Positions 27,780-36,841 of a DNA stretch of 57,655 bases are shown one piece after another (position 1 is the stretch's first letter; each line of letters begins with the position of its first letter). A program made the position numbers and the translations under genes. The stretch covers positions 1-57,655 of the forward strand of contig JAIOPV010000111.1 in assembly GCA_021413735.1 (NCBI GenBank), given 5' to 3'. Source of the DNA: Planctomycetota bacterium (lineage in GTDB: Bacteria; Planctomycetota; Planctomycetia; Gemmatales; Gemmataceae). The notes beneath the pieces are model-generated. The model was not told where the DNA came from. It worked only from the letters and a program-made list of their open reading frames with translations, and searched no databases.

Positions 27780-27957
27780 GGATGGTAGCCAGGGGTGAAG
27801 TGAGCGAAGCGAACGAAACCCCTGGTCCGCAGCCATAAGTGAAACGAAGCCCCGGATGGGGCGACAGATTCTCTCGCATTGGCCTCTGGACCAGGGGTTT
27901 GTGCCGCAAAGCCGGCACTGCACCCCTGGCTACCATCCAACGCCCCATCCGGGGCTT
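27780..27957. repeat. Family F nested palindrome
   Basis: Outer arms ggatggtagccaggggtg (27780-27797) and 27921-27938 are perfect inverted copies. Inner arms (aacccctggtcc / ggaccaggggtt) and two gcccc-ggatggggc hairpins nest inside. It starts soon after the icd stop; likely also blocks read-through. Confidence 0.75.
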
Positions 27958-28058
27958 AGAGACTGTCCCATATGTCCTAAATTGGCTCGAAAACGCTCGC
28001 TTTTTGCCTGTGTTCACAAACTGAACAAGGCGTTTCCGGGGCATATGGGACAGCCTCT
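27958..28058. mobile_element. 101-bp MITE-like element with terminal inverted repeats
   Basis: Ends agagactgtcccatatg (27958-27974) and catatgggacagcctct (28042-28058) pair at 16 of 17 positions. The centre is AT-richer and non-coding. A very similar single end (catttgggacagtctct) lies at 55701-55717. Terminal gactgtccca is insertion-sequence-like. It is 39 nt upstream of the ABC permease start. Confidence 0.5.
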
Positions 28059-28097
28059 TAAAACCCAAAGCGCAACTTCAGCTCCGAGATTATCTTC

Positions 28098-29723
28098 ATG
28101 CCGGTGCTCACGCTCGCCGCGAAAGACCTTCGGTTGCTCCTCCGGGATGCCCGCAGCGCCGTCATTCTGCTCGTCACGCCGCTCGTGCTGATCCTCGTGC
28201 TCGGGCTCGCGCTCGGCGAAAGTTTCGGCGAGAAGCCCGACGATCGCCTTCGCATCTCAGTTGTGAACCTCGATCGCGGCCTGCCCGGAAAGCAAACGTT
28301 CCCTGACAAGCCGTGGTCCGAGGTCGTCATGGACGACCTCACTGCGACCGCCGGCATTCGCCTCGAAATCATCACCGATCGCGCCGAAGCCGAGAAGCTC
28401 ATCGCCCGCAATCGTCGCGCTGCGGTGATCGTGTTCGAGCCTGACTTCTCCGAGAAGATGAACCGCTGTTCGTTCCTCACGCAAGCGACTCCACCGCCGA
28501 TCAACCCGTTCGACCGCGACGGCGTTCGCATGGCGGAAGTCGGGCTTTCGTTGCTAAAAGACGACACGCAGCCGGTCACGGCATCGACCATCGAACAGGT
28601 TTCGCAGGTCACGCTGATGCGGGTGCTGATCCCGTGGATGATCGGTCGTGCCTTCGAGCGAGTCGGCGACGACGAGTTCATGGAATCGCTCGCGGTGAAG
28701 CTCAAGGACGCGAAACCGTTGCCGCCAAACGTGCTGAAGGAACTCGACCCAGTCGTGCAGAAGTTGCTCACCGCGTTGTTTGCAGATAAAGCGTTTCTCG
28801 CAATGCTCGACAAGAAGTTTGGCATCCTCTCGGGCACCATCAAGGGGCAGGTGCCGAAGTTTCAGGAGTTGATCCGCGATGCCTTCCAGGACCAACAACT
28901 CCTAGCCCGCGTCGGCAAGGACATCGCGTTCGGCGAAGTGATGACGCCGGCTGTGCGTGCGGAAGTTGGGCCGAAGGTTAGAGATGGCGTGCAGGAAGTG
29001 CTATCGAATTACGACTTCCGTGCGAAGACGTGGGCCGGGTTGAACAAGGATCGGGCACGCTCGGCGAATCCCGACGGCATGACCACTTACCACGACACGA
29101 GCGGCAGCGGCTTCCTGAATCGCGGTGCCGTGCGGTATCAGATTCTCGTGCCGTCGTACACCGTGATGTTCGCGTTCTTCCTCGTGCTGAGCGTCGGCTG
29201 GCTCTTCGTGGCGGAACGCAAGCACGGCACCCTCGCACGCCTTCGCGCTGCGCCGCTGACCAGGGGCCAGATTCTGCTGGGAAAGCTGTTGCCGTGCCTG
29301 TTCGTGTCGCTGACGCAGGGCTTCTTTCTGCTCGCGGCAGGTTGGGTGCTGTTCGGCATGACGTGGGGCTCACGGCCCGATCTGCTCGCGGCTGTGGTTG
29401 TCTGCACGTCGGCCGCGGCAGTGGGGTTGTCGGTGTTTGTGGCGAGCATCGCCCGCACGGAAACGCAGGTCGCGGTTTACGGCACGCTGCTGGTGCTGGT
29501 GCTGGGTGGCGTGAGTGGGTCGCTGATGCCGCGTGATCTAATGCCCGAGAAGATGAAGACGGCGAGCCTCGCGACACCGCACGCCTGGGCGCTGGATGCT
29601 TACGCTCAGTTGCTCGCAACCCCGACGCCAGACGTGACGCTGATTGCGACCGCGTGCGGCGTGTTGCTGGCGTTCGGCGTGGTCTTCACGGCGCTGGCGT
29701 GGTGGCGAATGGACTTGGAGTAA
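28098..29723 (+). CDS. ABC-2 type transporter permease
   Basis: A 541-residue ABC-2 family membrane protein. The first helix (VILLVTPLVLILVLGLALGE) is at about 17-36. A long extracytoplasmic region to about 350 has helical segments. Five more helices fill the C-terminus (SYTVMFAFFLVLSVGWLFVA; SLTQGFFLLAAGWVLFGMTW; AAVVVCTSAAAVGLSVFVAS; VYGTLLVLVLGGVSG; TACGVLLAFGVVFTALAW), with the ERKHGTLARLRAAPLTRGQI coupling motif. This is the YhgE/YbhS-like export layout, for drugs, polysaccharide or gliding-type complexes. No ATPase gene is adjacent. The ATG start 28098 sits just after the MITE-like element. Confidence 0.85.
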   Translation: MPVLTLAAKDLRLLLRDARSAVILLVTPLVLILVLGLALGESFGEKPDDRLRISVVNLDRGLPGKQTFPDKPWSEVVMDDLTATAGIRLEIITDRAEAEKLIARNRRAAVIVFEPDFSEKMNRCSFLTQATPPPINPFDRDGVRMAEVGLSLLKDDTQPVTASTIEQVSQVTLMRVLIPWMIGRAFERVGDDEFMESLAVKLKDAKPLPPNVLKELDPVVQKLLTALFADKAFLAMLDKKFGILSGTIKGQVPKFQELIRDAFQDQQLLARVGKDIAFGEVMTPAVRAEVGPKVRDGVQEVLSNYDFRAKTWAGLNKDRARSANPDGMTTYHDTSGSGFLNRGAVRYQILVPSYTVMFAFFLVLSVGWLFVAERKHGTLARLRAAPLTRGQILLGKLLPCLFVSLTQGFFLLAAGWVLFGMTWGSRPDLLAAVVVCTSAAAVGLSVFVASIARTETQVAVYGTLLVLVLGGVSGSLMPRDLMPEKMKTASLATPHAWALDAYAQLLATPTPDVTLIATACGVLLAFGVVFTALAWWRMDLE

Positions 29724-29738
29724 CGTTCGCCATTTGTT

Positions 29739-29774
29739 GCGTAGCGCTGCGAGGATCGCTACGCCGCAAGCGGC
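29739..29774. repeat. Family A palindrome (copy 3, left arm shortened)
   Basis: gcgtagcg (29739-29746) pairs with cgctacgc (29757-29764); the right side continues gccgcaagcggc, as in the other family A copies, while the left arm is truncated. It separates the permease from the convergent sulfatase. Confidence 0.6.
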
Positions 29775-29788
29775 AAAATCGATCCGTG

Positions 29789-31198
29789 TCACTTCTTCAC
29801 GGGCTTGTCGATCATCTGAAGCGGGAACGGCGCGCTCGGCGTGTGCTGATCCTTCATCAACTTTTCGAGGCGTGCGAGCACTTCCGGATTCTTCTCGGCC
29901 ACATCCGTCGTCTCAGCCTCGTCCTTTGCCAAGTCGTAGAGTTCCGTCTTCACGACGCCCTTGCCGAGTGCCTGCCGAACCGCTTTCCAGTTACCCTCAA
30001 TCACGGCTTGCTGACCGCCGTAACTTGGGAACTCCCAGTACAGGAAGTCGTGTGGTCGCTGCTTCCCGTATCCCCCGAGCGTCGGCCAGAAGCTGATGCC
30101 GTCGATGCCTTCGGTCGGTTTCGTGCCAGCGACATCACACAGCGTCGGCAACACATCCGGGAAGTAGAAACGTTCATCGGACGTCGTGCCCGCTTTGATT
30201 TTTCCTGGCCAGTTCGCGATGAACGGCACTCGAATGCCGCCCTCGTACAGACTGCCCTTCAGCCCGCGAAGTGTGCCCGCCGACTTGAAGAACGTGGAGT
30301 CCGCACCGCCGACGTTGTGCGTCGGGCCGTTGTCGCTCGTGAAGATCACAAGCGTGTTCTGGTCGAGCTTCAGTTCCTTCAGCTTGTCCATGATGCGACC
30401 CACCGAGCGATCCATTCGCGTGACCATCGCGGCATAGCCTGCGTGCGGAGCGGGGTGCGGCTGATAGCCTTTCTTGCCGTCGTAAGCGGGGTCGTCGCCG
30501 AGCTTGTCCTTGTACTCCGCGAGCGAATCCTCAGGCACCTGCACCGCGACGTGCGGCACCGTGAACGGCAGATACAGGAAGAACGGCTTCGCCTTGTTCT
30601 TGTCGATGAAGTCGAGGGCTTCCGTCTCGAACAGATCGTGTGAGAACTGCTTGCCGGTCTTGCCGTCGTTGTCCTTGATGTCGAAGCGTTTGTCGTTGCG
30701 GTAAAGGTGCGTCGGGTAGTGCGTGTGGGCATGGGCCTGGCAGTTGTAACCGAAGAACAGATCGAATCCGTGCTTGAGTGGGCTGCCGGTCGTGTCCCAC
30801 ATGCCCAGCCCCCACTTGCCCATCGCACCGGTTGCGTAACCCTTCGCCTTCAGCAGCTCTGTGATCGTGATGTCCTCGGCACGGATCGGGAACTGCCCTT
30901 CTTCGCCCTTCTTGAACTGGATGTTGTCGCGCACGGTCGTGTGGCCCATGTGCTTGCCAGTCATGAGGGCACACCGCGACGGCGCACACACGGCCTGGCC
31001 CGCGTAGAAGTGCGTGAACTTCATGCCACCTTCGGCGAGTTTGTCAATGTTCGGCGTCTTGATGAGCTTCTGACCGTAACAGCCCAGCTCAAAACAACCG
31101 AGATCGTCGGCGAGGATGAACACGATGTTCGGCGGATTGGCTCCCTGCGTGGTTTGCGCGAGCAATAACCCGAACAGCGCAAGACAATAACGCAGCAT
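29789..31198 (-). CDS. Exported sulfatase (arylsulfatase family)
   Basis: A 469-residue type I sulfatase. A signal peptide (MLRYCLALFGLLLAQTTQGA) is followed by the metal motif IVFILADDLG (D31, D32). The formylglycine motif is C71-A-P-S-R, to be modified by a formylglycine-generating enzyme not in this window. Further landmarks are MGKWGLGMW and TSDNGPTHNVGG (calcium ligands). Such enzymes release sulfate from polysaccharides and are very numerous in Planctomycetes. ATG 31198 is used; upstream open codons cross repeat DNA. The divergent CBM9-like gene lies 318 nt away. Confidence 0.93.
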   Translation of the reverse strand: MLRYCLALFGLLLAQTTQGANPPNIVFILADDLGCFELGCYGQKLIKTPNIDKLAEGGMKFTHFYAGQAVCAPSRCALMTGKHMGHTTVRDNIQFKKGEEGQFPIRAEDITITELLKAKGYATGAMGKWGLGMWDTTGSPLKHGFDLFFGYNCQAHAHTHYPTHLYRNDKRFDIKDNDGKTGKQFSHDLFETEALDFIDKNKAKPFFLYLPFTVPHVAVQVPEDSLAEYKDKLGDDPAYDGKKGYQPHPAPHAGYAAMVTRMDRSVGRIMDKLKELKLDQNTLVIFTSDNGPTHNVGGADSTFFKSAGTLRGLKGSLYEGGIRVPFIANWPGKIKAGTTSDERFYFPDVLPTLCDVAGTKPTEGIDGISFWPTLGGYGKQRPHDFLYWEFPSYGGQQAVIEGNWKAVRQALGKGVVKTELYDLAKDEAETTDVAEKNPEVLARLEKLMKDQHTPSAPFPLQMIDKPVKK

Positions 31199-31309
31199 GA
31201 CGACGCTCCCAAGGACTGGAGAGGTAGGACGCCAACGCGTCTCTTGGCCCAAGCATATGCTACCGAATTGGAAAAGAGCTTCACAGAACTCGCATTGCTC
31301 TGTTGAAAT

Positions 31310-31441
31310 GCTCGTGAGCGTCGAGGCGTAAGCCTGACGGTGGAATGCCAAAAACCGTCACCATTGCGAACCAACCGTCGGCCTGACGGCTCGACGCTCA
31401 CAAAACCCGACCGTCGGCCTGACGGCTCGACGCTCACAAAA
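31310..31441. repeat. Family G repeat: two direct copies and one inverted copy
   Basis: accgtcggcctgacggctcg begins two identical 32-nt copies at 31374-31405 and 31410-31441. A diverged inverted copy is at about 31315-31342. It lies between the divergent sulfatase and CBM9-like genes. The rest of the gap (31199-31309, 31442-31516) shows nothing certain. Confidence 0.75.
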
Positions 31442-31516
31442 GTCGAACGGTTCCACACAACGAAGTCGCAACAAAGCATTCGACGACCGCGGGTTCATTC
31501 CACAAGATCATTCACC

Positions 31517-32623
31517 ATGCGCCCCACAATCTCTCGCTCTCGAACGCTGACGATGTTCCTTTTTGTCGCGTTCGTCGGCATCATTCCCGTGATCGTTCGT
31601 GGGGAACCACCGGCCGATGCCGACATGCTCGCGCCGGTCCCACATCCAAAGGGCTACGTCTGCTATCGAGCCGCGACACCGATCGCCCTTGATGGCGCTC
31701 TGACCGACGCAGCCTGGGATGCGGCACCGTGGACCGATGCATTCGAGGACATCGAAGGCGACAAGCAACCGAAGCCGCGTTTCCGAACTCGTGTGAAGAT
31801 GCTCTGGGACGACGAGGCTCTCTACATCGCGGCCGAACTTGAGGAGCCGCACGTCTGGGCTAACCTCACGGAACACGACTCGGTCATCTTTCAGGACAAC
31901 GATTTCGAGGTGTTCCTCGACCCCGATGGCGACAATCACCTGTACGGCGAACTGGAACTGAACGCGAAGAACACCACCTGGGATTTGCTCCTCACGAAGC
32001 CGTATAAGGACGGCGGCAAGGCCGTCAACGCCTGGGAAATCATGGGGCTGAAAACGGCGGTACTCGTGAACGGAACCATCAACGACCCACGCGACAAGGA
32101 CACCGGTTGGACGTTGGAGATTCGCTGGCCGTGGAAGGGACTGAAAGAGTTGACGCAGAACAAAATGCCGCCGAAGGATGGCGAGCAATGGCGGATCAAC
32201 TTCTCGCGGGTCGAGTGGGATACCGAGATCGTGGCGGACAAGTATCAGAAGGTGAAGGGCAAGCCGGAGTACAACTGGGTGTGGTCGCCGCAGGGAGTGA
32301 TCGACATGCACCGACCCGAGCGTTGGGGCTATCTTCAGTTCAGCACGGAGAAGCCGGGCAAGACCGAGTTTCGCCCCGATGCCGAGTGGGAAGTCCGTGA
32401 TCTGTTGCACCGAGCGTACTACGCCCAACGCGGCTATCGGAAGGCGAATGGGAAGTACACAGCGGCCATCGGCGATCTTGGTTTGAAGGACAAACTGGCG
32501 GGGCAGCTTTCGTTGGAAGCGACACGTTCGTGGTTTGAGGTGTCGGCACCGCTACCTGGCGACAAGGGAGCGAAACCGCGTCGGATGACGATTGGCCAGG
32601 ATTCCCGCATCTGGAAGGAGTGA
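31517..32623 (+). CDS. Exported carbohydrate-binding family 9-like protein
   Basis: A 368-residue exported protein. The signal peptide ends near residue 29 (VIVRG). The mature part has the CBM9-like (DOMON-type) beta-sandwich pattern: IALDGALTDAAWDAAPWTDA, RVKMLWDDEALYIAAELEEP, DNDFEVFLDPDGDNH and WTLEIRWPWKGLKEL. It closes with WSPQGVIDMHRPERWGYLQF. Such domains bind sugars in secreted enzymes; no catalytic domain is attached. The C-terminal 70 residues (EVRDLLHRAYYAQRGYRKAN) are helical and of unknown role. ATG 31517. Confidence 0.85.
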   Translation: MRPTISRSRTLTMFLFVAFVGIIPVIVRGEPPADADMLAPVPHPKGYVCYRAATPIALDGALTDAAWDAAPWTDAFEDIEGDKQPKPRFRTRVKMLWDDEALYIAAELEEPHVWANLTEHDSVIFQDNDFEVFLDPDGDNHLYGELELNAKNTTWDLLLTKPYKDGGKAVNAWEIMGLKTAVLVNGTINDPRDKDTGWTLEIRWPWKGLKELTQNKMPPKDGEQWRINFSRVEWDTEIVADKYQKVKGKPEYNWVWSPQGVIDMHRPERWGYLQFSTEKPGKTEFRPDAEWEVRDLLHRAYYAQRGYRKANGKYTAAIGDLGLKDKLAGQLSLEATRSWFEVSAPLPGDKGAKPRRMTIGQDSRIWKE

Positions 32624-32634
32624 CAACCTGCTTC

Positions 32635-32704
32635 GCGAGCCACGTGGTTTATCCCCGTGGTCTTGGGAGTTGACAAGACCACGGGGATAAACCACGTGGC
32701 TCGC
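32635..32704. repeat. Family B palindrome (copy 3)
   Basis: gcgagccacgtggtttatcc and its inverted partner, with perfect ~27-bp arms. It separates two convergent genes (stop at 32623 and at 32715). Confidence 0.8.
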
Positions 32705-32714
32705 CGTCATCCAA

Positions 32715-35144
32715 TCACTCCTTGCGCCAGGCACTTTCGCCGTTCGCGGATTTCCAGTCGTTCCCGAAGTAGCCCGCTCCCACAACGCCGCGAGCATCGA
32801 AAACAGTCCAGTCCGGGTATCCAATCCCCGAAGCGAAATACGGCAAGCGCTCTGTCGCTCGCAAGCCAAGCATCCCCGTGCCCGCAACTGCACCGACCAT
32901 CGCCGTATCGCTTCCCGGCCTTGGCCGCACGAGCAACACGCCCAGTGAATCGCCCTTGGTGACTCGCTCCTCAATCTTCACCGCTCCGGATGTCACCTGC
33001 ACAGGTGAAGTTTCGAGCAACGGCTTCCATGCGGCGTTCATCCCCGCGCGACCATAAAGCACGACGTTCCGGTTCGGCTCGGCTTTCGGGTCGAACGCAG
33101 TGTCGGCGATCACATCAATCGAGCCGTTGCCGCGATACCAGAAGACTTCCGCATCGTAGCGAGCCTTGGCTAGCGCCCACGCATTCTCAGCCGGCGTGCC
33201 CTTCGTCGCGTACACGAATACGACCCGATTGCGGAACACGTCCTTGAACGCACCGTTGCGATGCGGCCCCTTCATATCGGCGCTCGGCTTCGGGATTGCC
33301 GCCCATTTGTCGCCATCACGCACGAGCCACACGCGAGCTTCGCCCTTCGGCCATGCGATGTCTTCGACGGTTTGCCCATCGATCACCACGCTCACGGGTT
33401 TGCCGGGCGTGAACGGCGTGAGGTCGAGCGAAAGCCTCGCGATGTTCTCGGTGGTTCCGCGGAAACTGCGTTTCTCTGCGTCGCAAGTGAACTCTGCCTT
33501 GCTGATGAGGAAGGCTTTCAGCTGTGCCTCAATCCGCAGCCAGTGACAGTCCGCTGACACTCGCGGATTCGCCGTGCGGAACTCGACGCGCTTCACGGCG
33601 GCTCGCTCGGGAAGTTCGTGGTTCGCGAAGAACTCGAAGATCGGCGGCCAGTCAACGCAGGCGTTCCCCCACCAGTGACCCGCCCCCGGTTGTTCGCGAT
33701 ACACGAAGTTAGAGTGAAACTCCGCCAACTCTCGCCGCATGGTCCGTGCCTGATCGACCGGCACGTTGTCGTCCTGATCGCCGTGAAGAACATACACGCC
33801 GGTCGAAACGAGGTTCCGCACGAGAGCCAGTGTGTCGCTCGGTCCCGAAGCACGCAGAACCAATTCGCGTTCCGGCGTCGAATTTGGATCTTTCTTCATC
33901 CCCGCGTATGACCACATGCTGACCCAGCCAGCACTCGGCGCGATCGCAGCGAAACGGTCCGGGAACGTCACTCCGATGTGCCAGGTTCCGTGCCCGCCCA
34001 TCGAGTGGCCCGTGAGATATGTTCGCCTCGGATCGGTGCCGAGATCACGGCTGGCGTGGCTGAGAACTTCCAGTGCATCGAGCCGTCCCCAGTCTTCCCA
34101 GTCGAAGCCGAACGGTCGGCGATTCGTGGCCGCGACGATGTGCATTCCCGGCTTCGGTGGATAGCACGCGGCCTGCCCCGCTGCTTCGACCGACGCACCA
34201 TGAAGCGTCAGCACGAGGCCGGGTTTCTTGCCGTCGGTGGTGGGCTTCGCTGGCACGAGCGAGTAATACTGCACGCTGCCGTCGATGTCGCTGATGAACG
34301 TCCGCCGCTGCGTCGCTTCGGGCTTTACCACTTGCAACTTCAGTTCGAGCGTGTCGAGCGGTTCTGGTTTGCCCTTGCGAAGCAGGCGGATTCGTAGCGG
34401 CATAGGTCCGGCTGCTTCGGGAGCGGTACCCACCAACCGAAAGCCGACCTTACGAACCGACGCGGGCAGCAGACTCGGCACATCTGTCGTTGTGGGCTTT
34501 TGGTCTCCGATTGTCGCTTCGAGTACGAGATCGGCGGCGATTTCGGTGGTGCAATTGCGAACCGGCAGAGCAGCCACGGTATCTGCCAGAACGCCGACGC
34601 GAAGATCGGGTAGCGTCGCATCGCCGCCGTCGAGTTCAGCGGCGGCTTTCGGTTCGAGGAACGCAACCTTCGCAGGCCCACGACCAGCCGCGAACAGGAA
34701 ATCATTTACGCCTTCACGCAGGGCCACGGGAAGCCGAACGTATCCGTTGCCGTATATGTCGCCCACTCGCGGCTCGCCGTTGACGTAAACCATGCCGTTC
34801 CCGGTGGCGTGCAGAACCACAACGCGAGCCGCGTCCGACTTCACTGGCATGTAGGCAAAACCACCCGGTGGAATCGCGAGCGTGCCATCCTTGACCGGCG
34901 AGGCAGTCCAGATGCGTGTCGGCCCACCGGAAATGGTCAGCTTGTCGCCAACCTTCGGCGCTTGCCACTCAGGTGAAGCGAGCGACGCCGCGATCGGATC
35001 GATCGGCAAGGGGTTCCGCCCGCCGAGGGACACAGCGGGAACAACCAGAACTTCGCTGGGAACCGTTGGCGGCGCGGCCTCTGCCCATGTCGGGCTGAAC
35101 AGCAGTGCGAAGACAATGATGGCGTTGGATATCAGTCGCATCAT
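32715..35144 (-). CDS. Exported prolyl-oligopeptidase/esterase-like hydrolase
   Basis: An 809-residue exported protein with a signal peptide (residues 1-23, ending WAEAA). The N-terminal half is beta-rich (to about residue 290) and ends in an alpha/beta hydrolase domain. The nucleophile is S381 or close to it in TGHSMGGHGTW, the acid in LHGDQDDNVP (near 456) and the histidine in PGAGHWWGN (near 488). The C-terminal 300 residues form a further beta domain. This layout fits S9-like or feruloyl-esterase-like enzymes common in Planctomycetes. Start ATG 35144 (a second ATG follows at once). Confidence 0.85.
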   Translation of the reverse strand: MMRLISNAIIVFALLFSPTWAEAAPPTVPSEVLVVPAVSLGGRNPLPIDPIAASLASPEWQAPKVGDKLTISGGPTRIWTASPVKDGTLAIPPGGFAYMPVKSDAARVVVLHATGNGMVYVNGEPRVGDIYGNGYVRLPVALREGVNDFLFAAGRGPAKVAFLEPKAAAELDGGDATLPDLRVGVLADTVAALPVRNCTTEIAADLVLEATIGDQKPTTTDVPSLLPASVRKVGFRLVGTAPEAAGPMPLRIRLLRKGKPEPLDTLELKLQVVKPEATQRRTFISDIDGSVQYYSLVPAKPTTDGKKPGLVLTLHGASVEAAGQAACYPPKPGMHIVAATNRRPFGFDWEDWGRLDALEVLSHASRDLGTDPRRTYLTGHSMGGHGTWHIGVTFPDRFAAIAPSAGWVSMWSYAGMKKDPNSTPERELVLRASGPSDTLALVRNLVSTGVYVLHGDQDDNVPVDQARTMRRELAEFHSNFVYREQPGAGHWWGNACVDWPPIFEFFANHELPERAAVKRVEFRTANPRVSADCHWLRIEAQLKAFLISKAEFTCDAEKRSFRGTTENIARLSLDLTPFTPGKPVSVVIDGQTVEDIAWPKGEARVWLVRDGDKWAAIPKPSADMKGPHRNGAFKDVFRNRVVFVYATKGTPAENAWALAKARYDAEVFWYRGNGSIDVIADTAFDPKAEPNRNVVLYGRAGMNAAWKPLLETSPVQVTSGAVKIEERVTKGDSLGVLLVRPRPGSDTAMVGAVAGTGMLGLRATERLPYFASGIGYPDWTVFDARGVVGAGYFGNDWKSANGESAWRKE

Positions 35145-35229
35145 GGTGTGACCGCGTGGGAAGCGAGAATGCAGATTGACAGGATACGCTCCTCGGGTTG
35201 GCTGTCATCCCACGGGCGTACAACCGATT

Positions 35230-35548
35230 TCAAAGGTTGGATACGTCGTAGCCCGCACGTTCCGCTCCCCGGTGTCGATTGCAAGGCTCGACCGTCAAGA
35301 ATGGCTGCTGTGGGTTATGCCTCACATTCATCAACCATCCGCAGAATCATGCGAAGGTCGTGGGTGATGTCCTCGAAAACCCCGGCGGCAATCCACCGCC
35401 TGGCTTGCTGATACACGGCAGTCCGAGGAGGAAAGTCATGGGGCAGAAAGTCCCACTGGCATCCCGTCTTCACAACGTAACGCACGGCGCCGAAGACATC
35501 TCGCAGAGAGTATTTTCGCTGCGGGGCATCCTCTTGCATCAGAGTCAG
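35230..35548 (-). pseudogene. Degraded IS5-type transposase
   Basis: From about 35548 the minus strand reads LTLMQEDAPQRKYSLRDVFG then VRYVVKTGCQWDFLPHDFPP, TAVYQQARRW, AAGVFEDITHDLR, the N-terminal (DUF4096) part of IS5-family transposases. A stop at 35315-35317 is followed in the same frame by PTAAILDGRALQSTPGSG, where the first catalytic Asp should be. A frame change then gives RAGYDVSNL before a stop at 35230-35232. The remaining catalytic residues and both ends are gone. The flanks (35145-35229, 35549-35711) show nothing else. Confidence 0.75.
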
Positions 35549-35711
35549 GTGCGAGTTTCGAGTTGAAGTATAGCCGAGACACCAACCGGCTTGCAAACCA
35601 CGTACTGCACCCCCGACGATTGACGATCCGCAACCCCCACTGACAACCTGTGTTGTCACTGGTAGAATGCGCACACCCACGGAACGCGCCCGTGCGGCAA
35701 GAGGTCGGGCA

Positions 35712-36188
35712 ATGAAGTGTCAACGATGTCCGAAGCAGGCAACCTTACACATCACTGAGGTGCTCGGAGACGAACGCTTCGAGGAAGTGCATTTGTGTGA
35801 GGATTGCGCCAAGAAATATCTGTACGAACCCCAACAAAAGAAGAACGCCAAGCAAGGCGTCACGGCAACGTCGGAGGTGGAGGAAGACACACCAGCCGGC
35901 GCACGCTGCCCAAGTTGCGGCATGACTTTCCTGGAGTTCCGCAATCACGGACGCTTCGGCTGCGCTCACGATTACGACGCCTTCAAGCCAGATCTGTTGC
36001 CGTTGATGGAGAGCGTTCACGGCGACACGAAGCACGCTGGCAAGATCCCGCGACGTGCTCCTCGAACCGCAACGACGCAGGCCGAACTCGCTCAGTTACG
36101 GCACCGCCTTCAGACGCTCATCGACGAGGAAAAGTACGAAGAAGCCGCCCGCACTCGCGACCGAATCAAGGAGCTTGAGACGAGTTAA
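35712..36188 (+). CDS. McsA-like zinc-finger protein with UVR motif (first copy)
   Basis: A 158-residue protein with two Cys-rich zinc sites: CQRCPKQATLHITEV with CEDCAKKYLY, and CPSCGMTFLEF with GCAHDYDAF. The C-terminal UvrB/C motif is LRHRLQTLIDEEKYEEAART. This is the layout of McsA, the activator of the arginine kinase McsB. It starts at ATG 35712 with aggtcgggc upstream. The next copy begins 137 nt later, so both plus mcsB and vanZ may form one operon. It may have another partner, such as a Clp adaptor role; this is inference. Confidence 0.8.
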   Translation: MKCQRCPKQATLHITEVLGDERFEEVHLCEDCAKKYLYEPQQKKNAKQGVTATSEVEEDTPAGARCPSCGMTFLEFRNHGRFGCAHDYDAFKPDLLPLMESVHGDTKHAGKIPRRAPRTATTQAELAQLRHRLQTLIDEEKYEEAARTRDRIKELETS

Positions 36189-36325
36189 TGGGTGCCGCGG
36201 GCATCCTGCTCGAAGCCAAGTTCAAAATCGATACGGTGTAATCGGGACAAGTACGTTTGGTCAGGGTTGAACACGGAGACACGGACTGTCTTCGTGAAGC
36301 GATTCCGAAGGAGGGGCGACCCGTC

Positions 36326-36841
36326 GTGAAGTGCATGTTTTGCGATAACGAAGCCACGATGCACCTGACGGACATCGTGAACAAGAAGAAGCGCGAAGCG
36401 CATCTCTGCGAGAAATGCGCCCGTGAGAAGAACCTACTTCCCGAGGAACCCGGACAGCCCATCGACCTGAAAGCTCTCGTCAGCCTGATGATGGCACCCG
36501 AAGCGGTTCCGATCGCACCCACAACAACCGCCGTTCCGATCGCGTTGAACTGTCCCAAATGCGGACTAACATACGCTGCGTTCAAGGGCGAAGGGCGATT
36601 CGGCTGCGCTCACGATTACGAAGCATTCCGAAGCATTCTCGAACCGCTGTTGGAACGGGTACACCGCAGCACCACACATAACGGTAAGATTCCTGCCGTG
36701 GGTCGCGTTGCCGCACGAGCCGCGAAACTCATCGAACTCAGAGCCGAGATGTCTGCCGCAATTGGAACCGAAGACTACGAACAGGCCGCCCGCCTCCGCG
36801 ACCTGATCCGCGAGATGGAAGCCGAAGGAACCGCCGGATGA
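36326..36841 (+). CDS. mcsA: McsA-like activator of protein arginine kinase (second copy)
   Basis: A 171-residue paralogue. GTG 36326 has an excellent aaggagggg ribosome site. It repeats the layout: CMFCDNEATMHLTDI / CEKCAREKN, then CPKCGLTYAAF / FGCAHDYEAF, and a C-terminal UVR motif (EMSAAIGTEDYEQAARLRDL). It carries an extra Ala/Pro/Thr linker (PIAPTTTAVPIA). Its stop overlaps the mcsB start (ATGA at 36838-36841), so the pair is translationally coupled. This copy is therefore the likelier McsB partner. Confidence 0.85.
   Translation: MKCMFCDNEATMHLTDIVNKKKREAHLCEKCAREKNLLPEEPGQPIDLKALVSLMMAPEAVPIAPTTTAVPIALNCPKCGLTYAAFKGEGRFGCAHDYEAFRSILEPLLERVHRSTTHNGKIPAVGRVAARAAKLIELRAEMSAAIGTEDYEQAARLRDLIREMEAEGTAG

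Noticed and set aside
26494-28068. Minus-strand open frame of 524 codons opposite icd
   Set aside because: Antisense shadow of icd in high-GC DNA, running through repeats; no recognisable protein.
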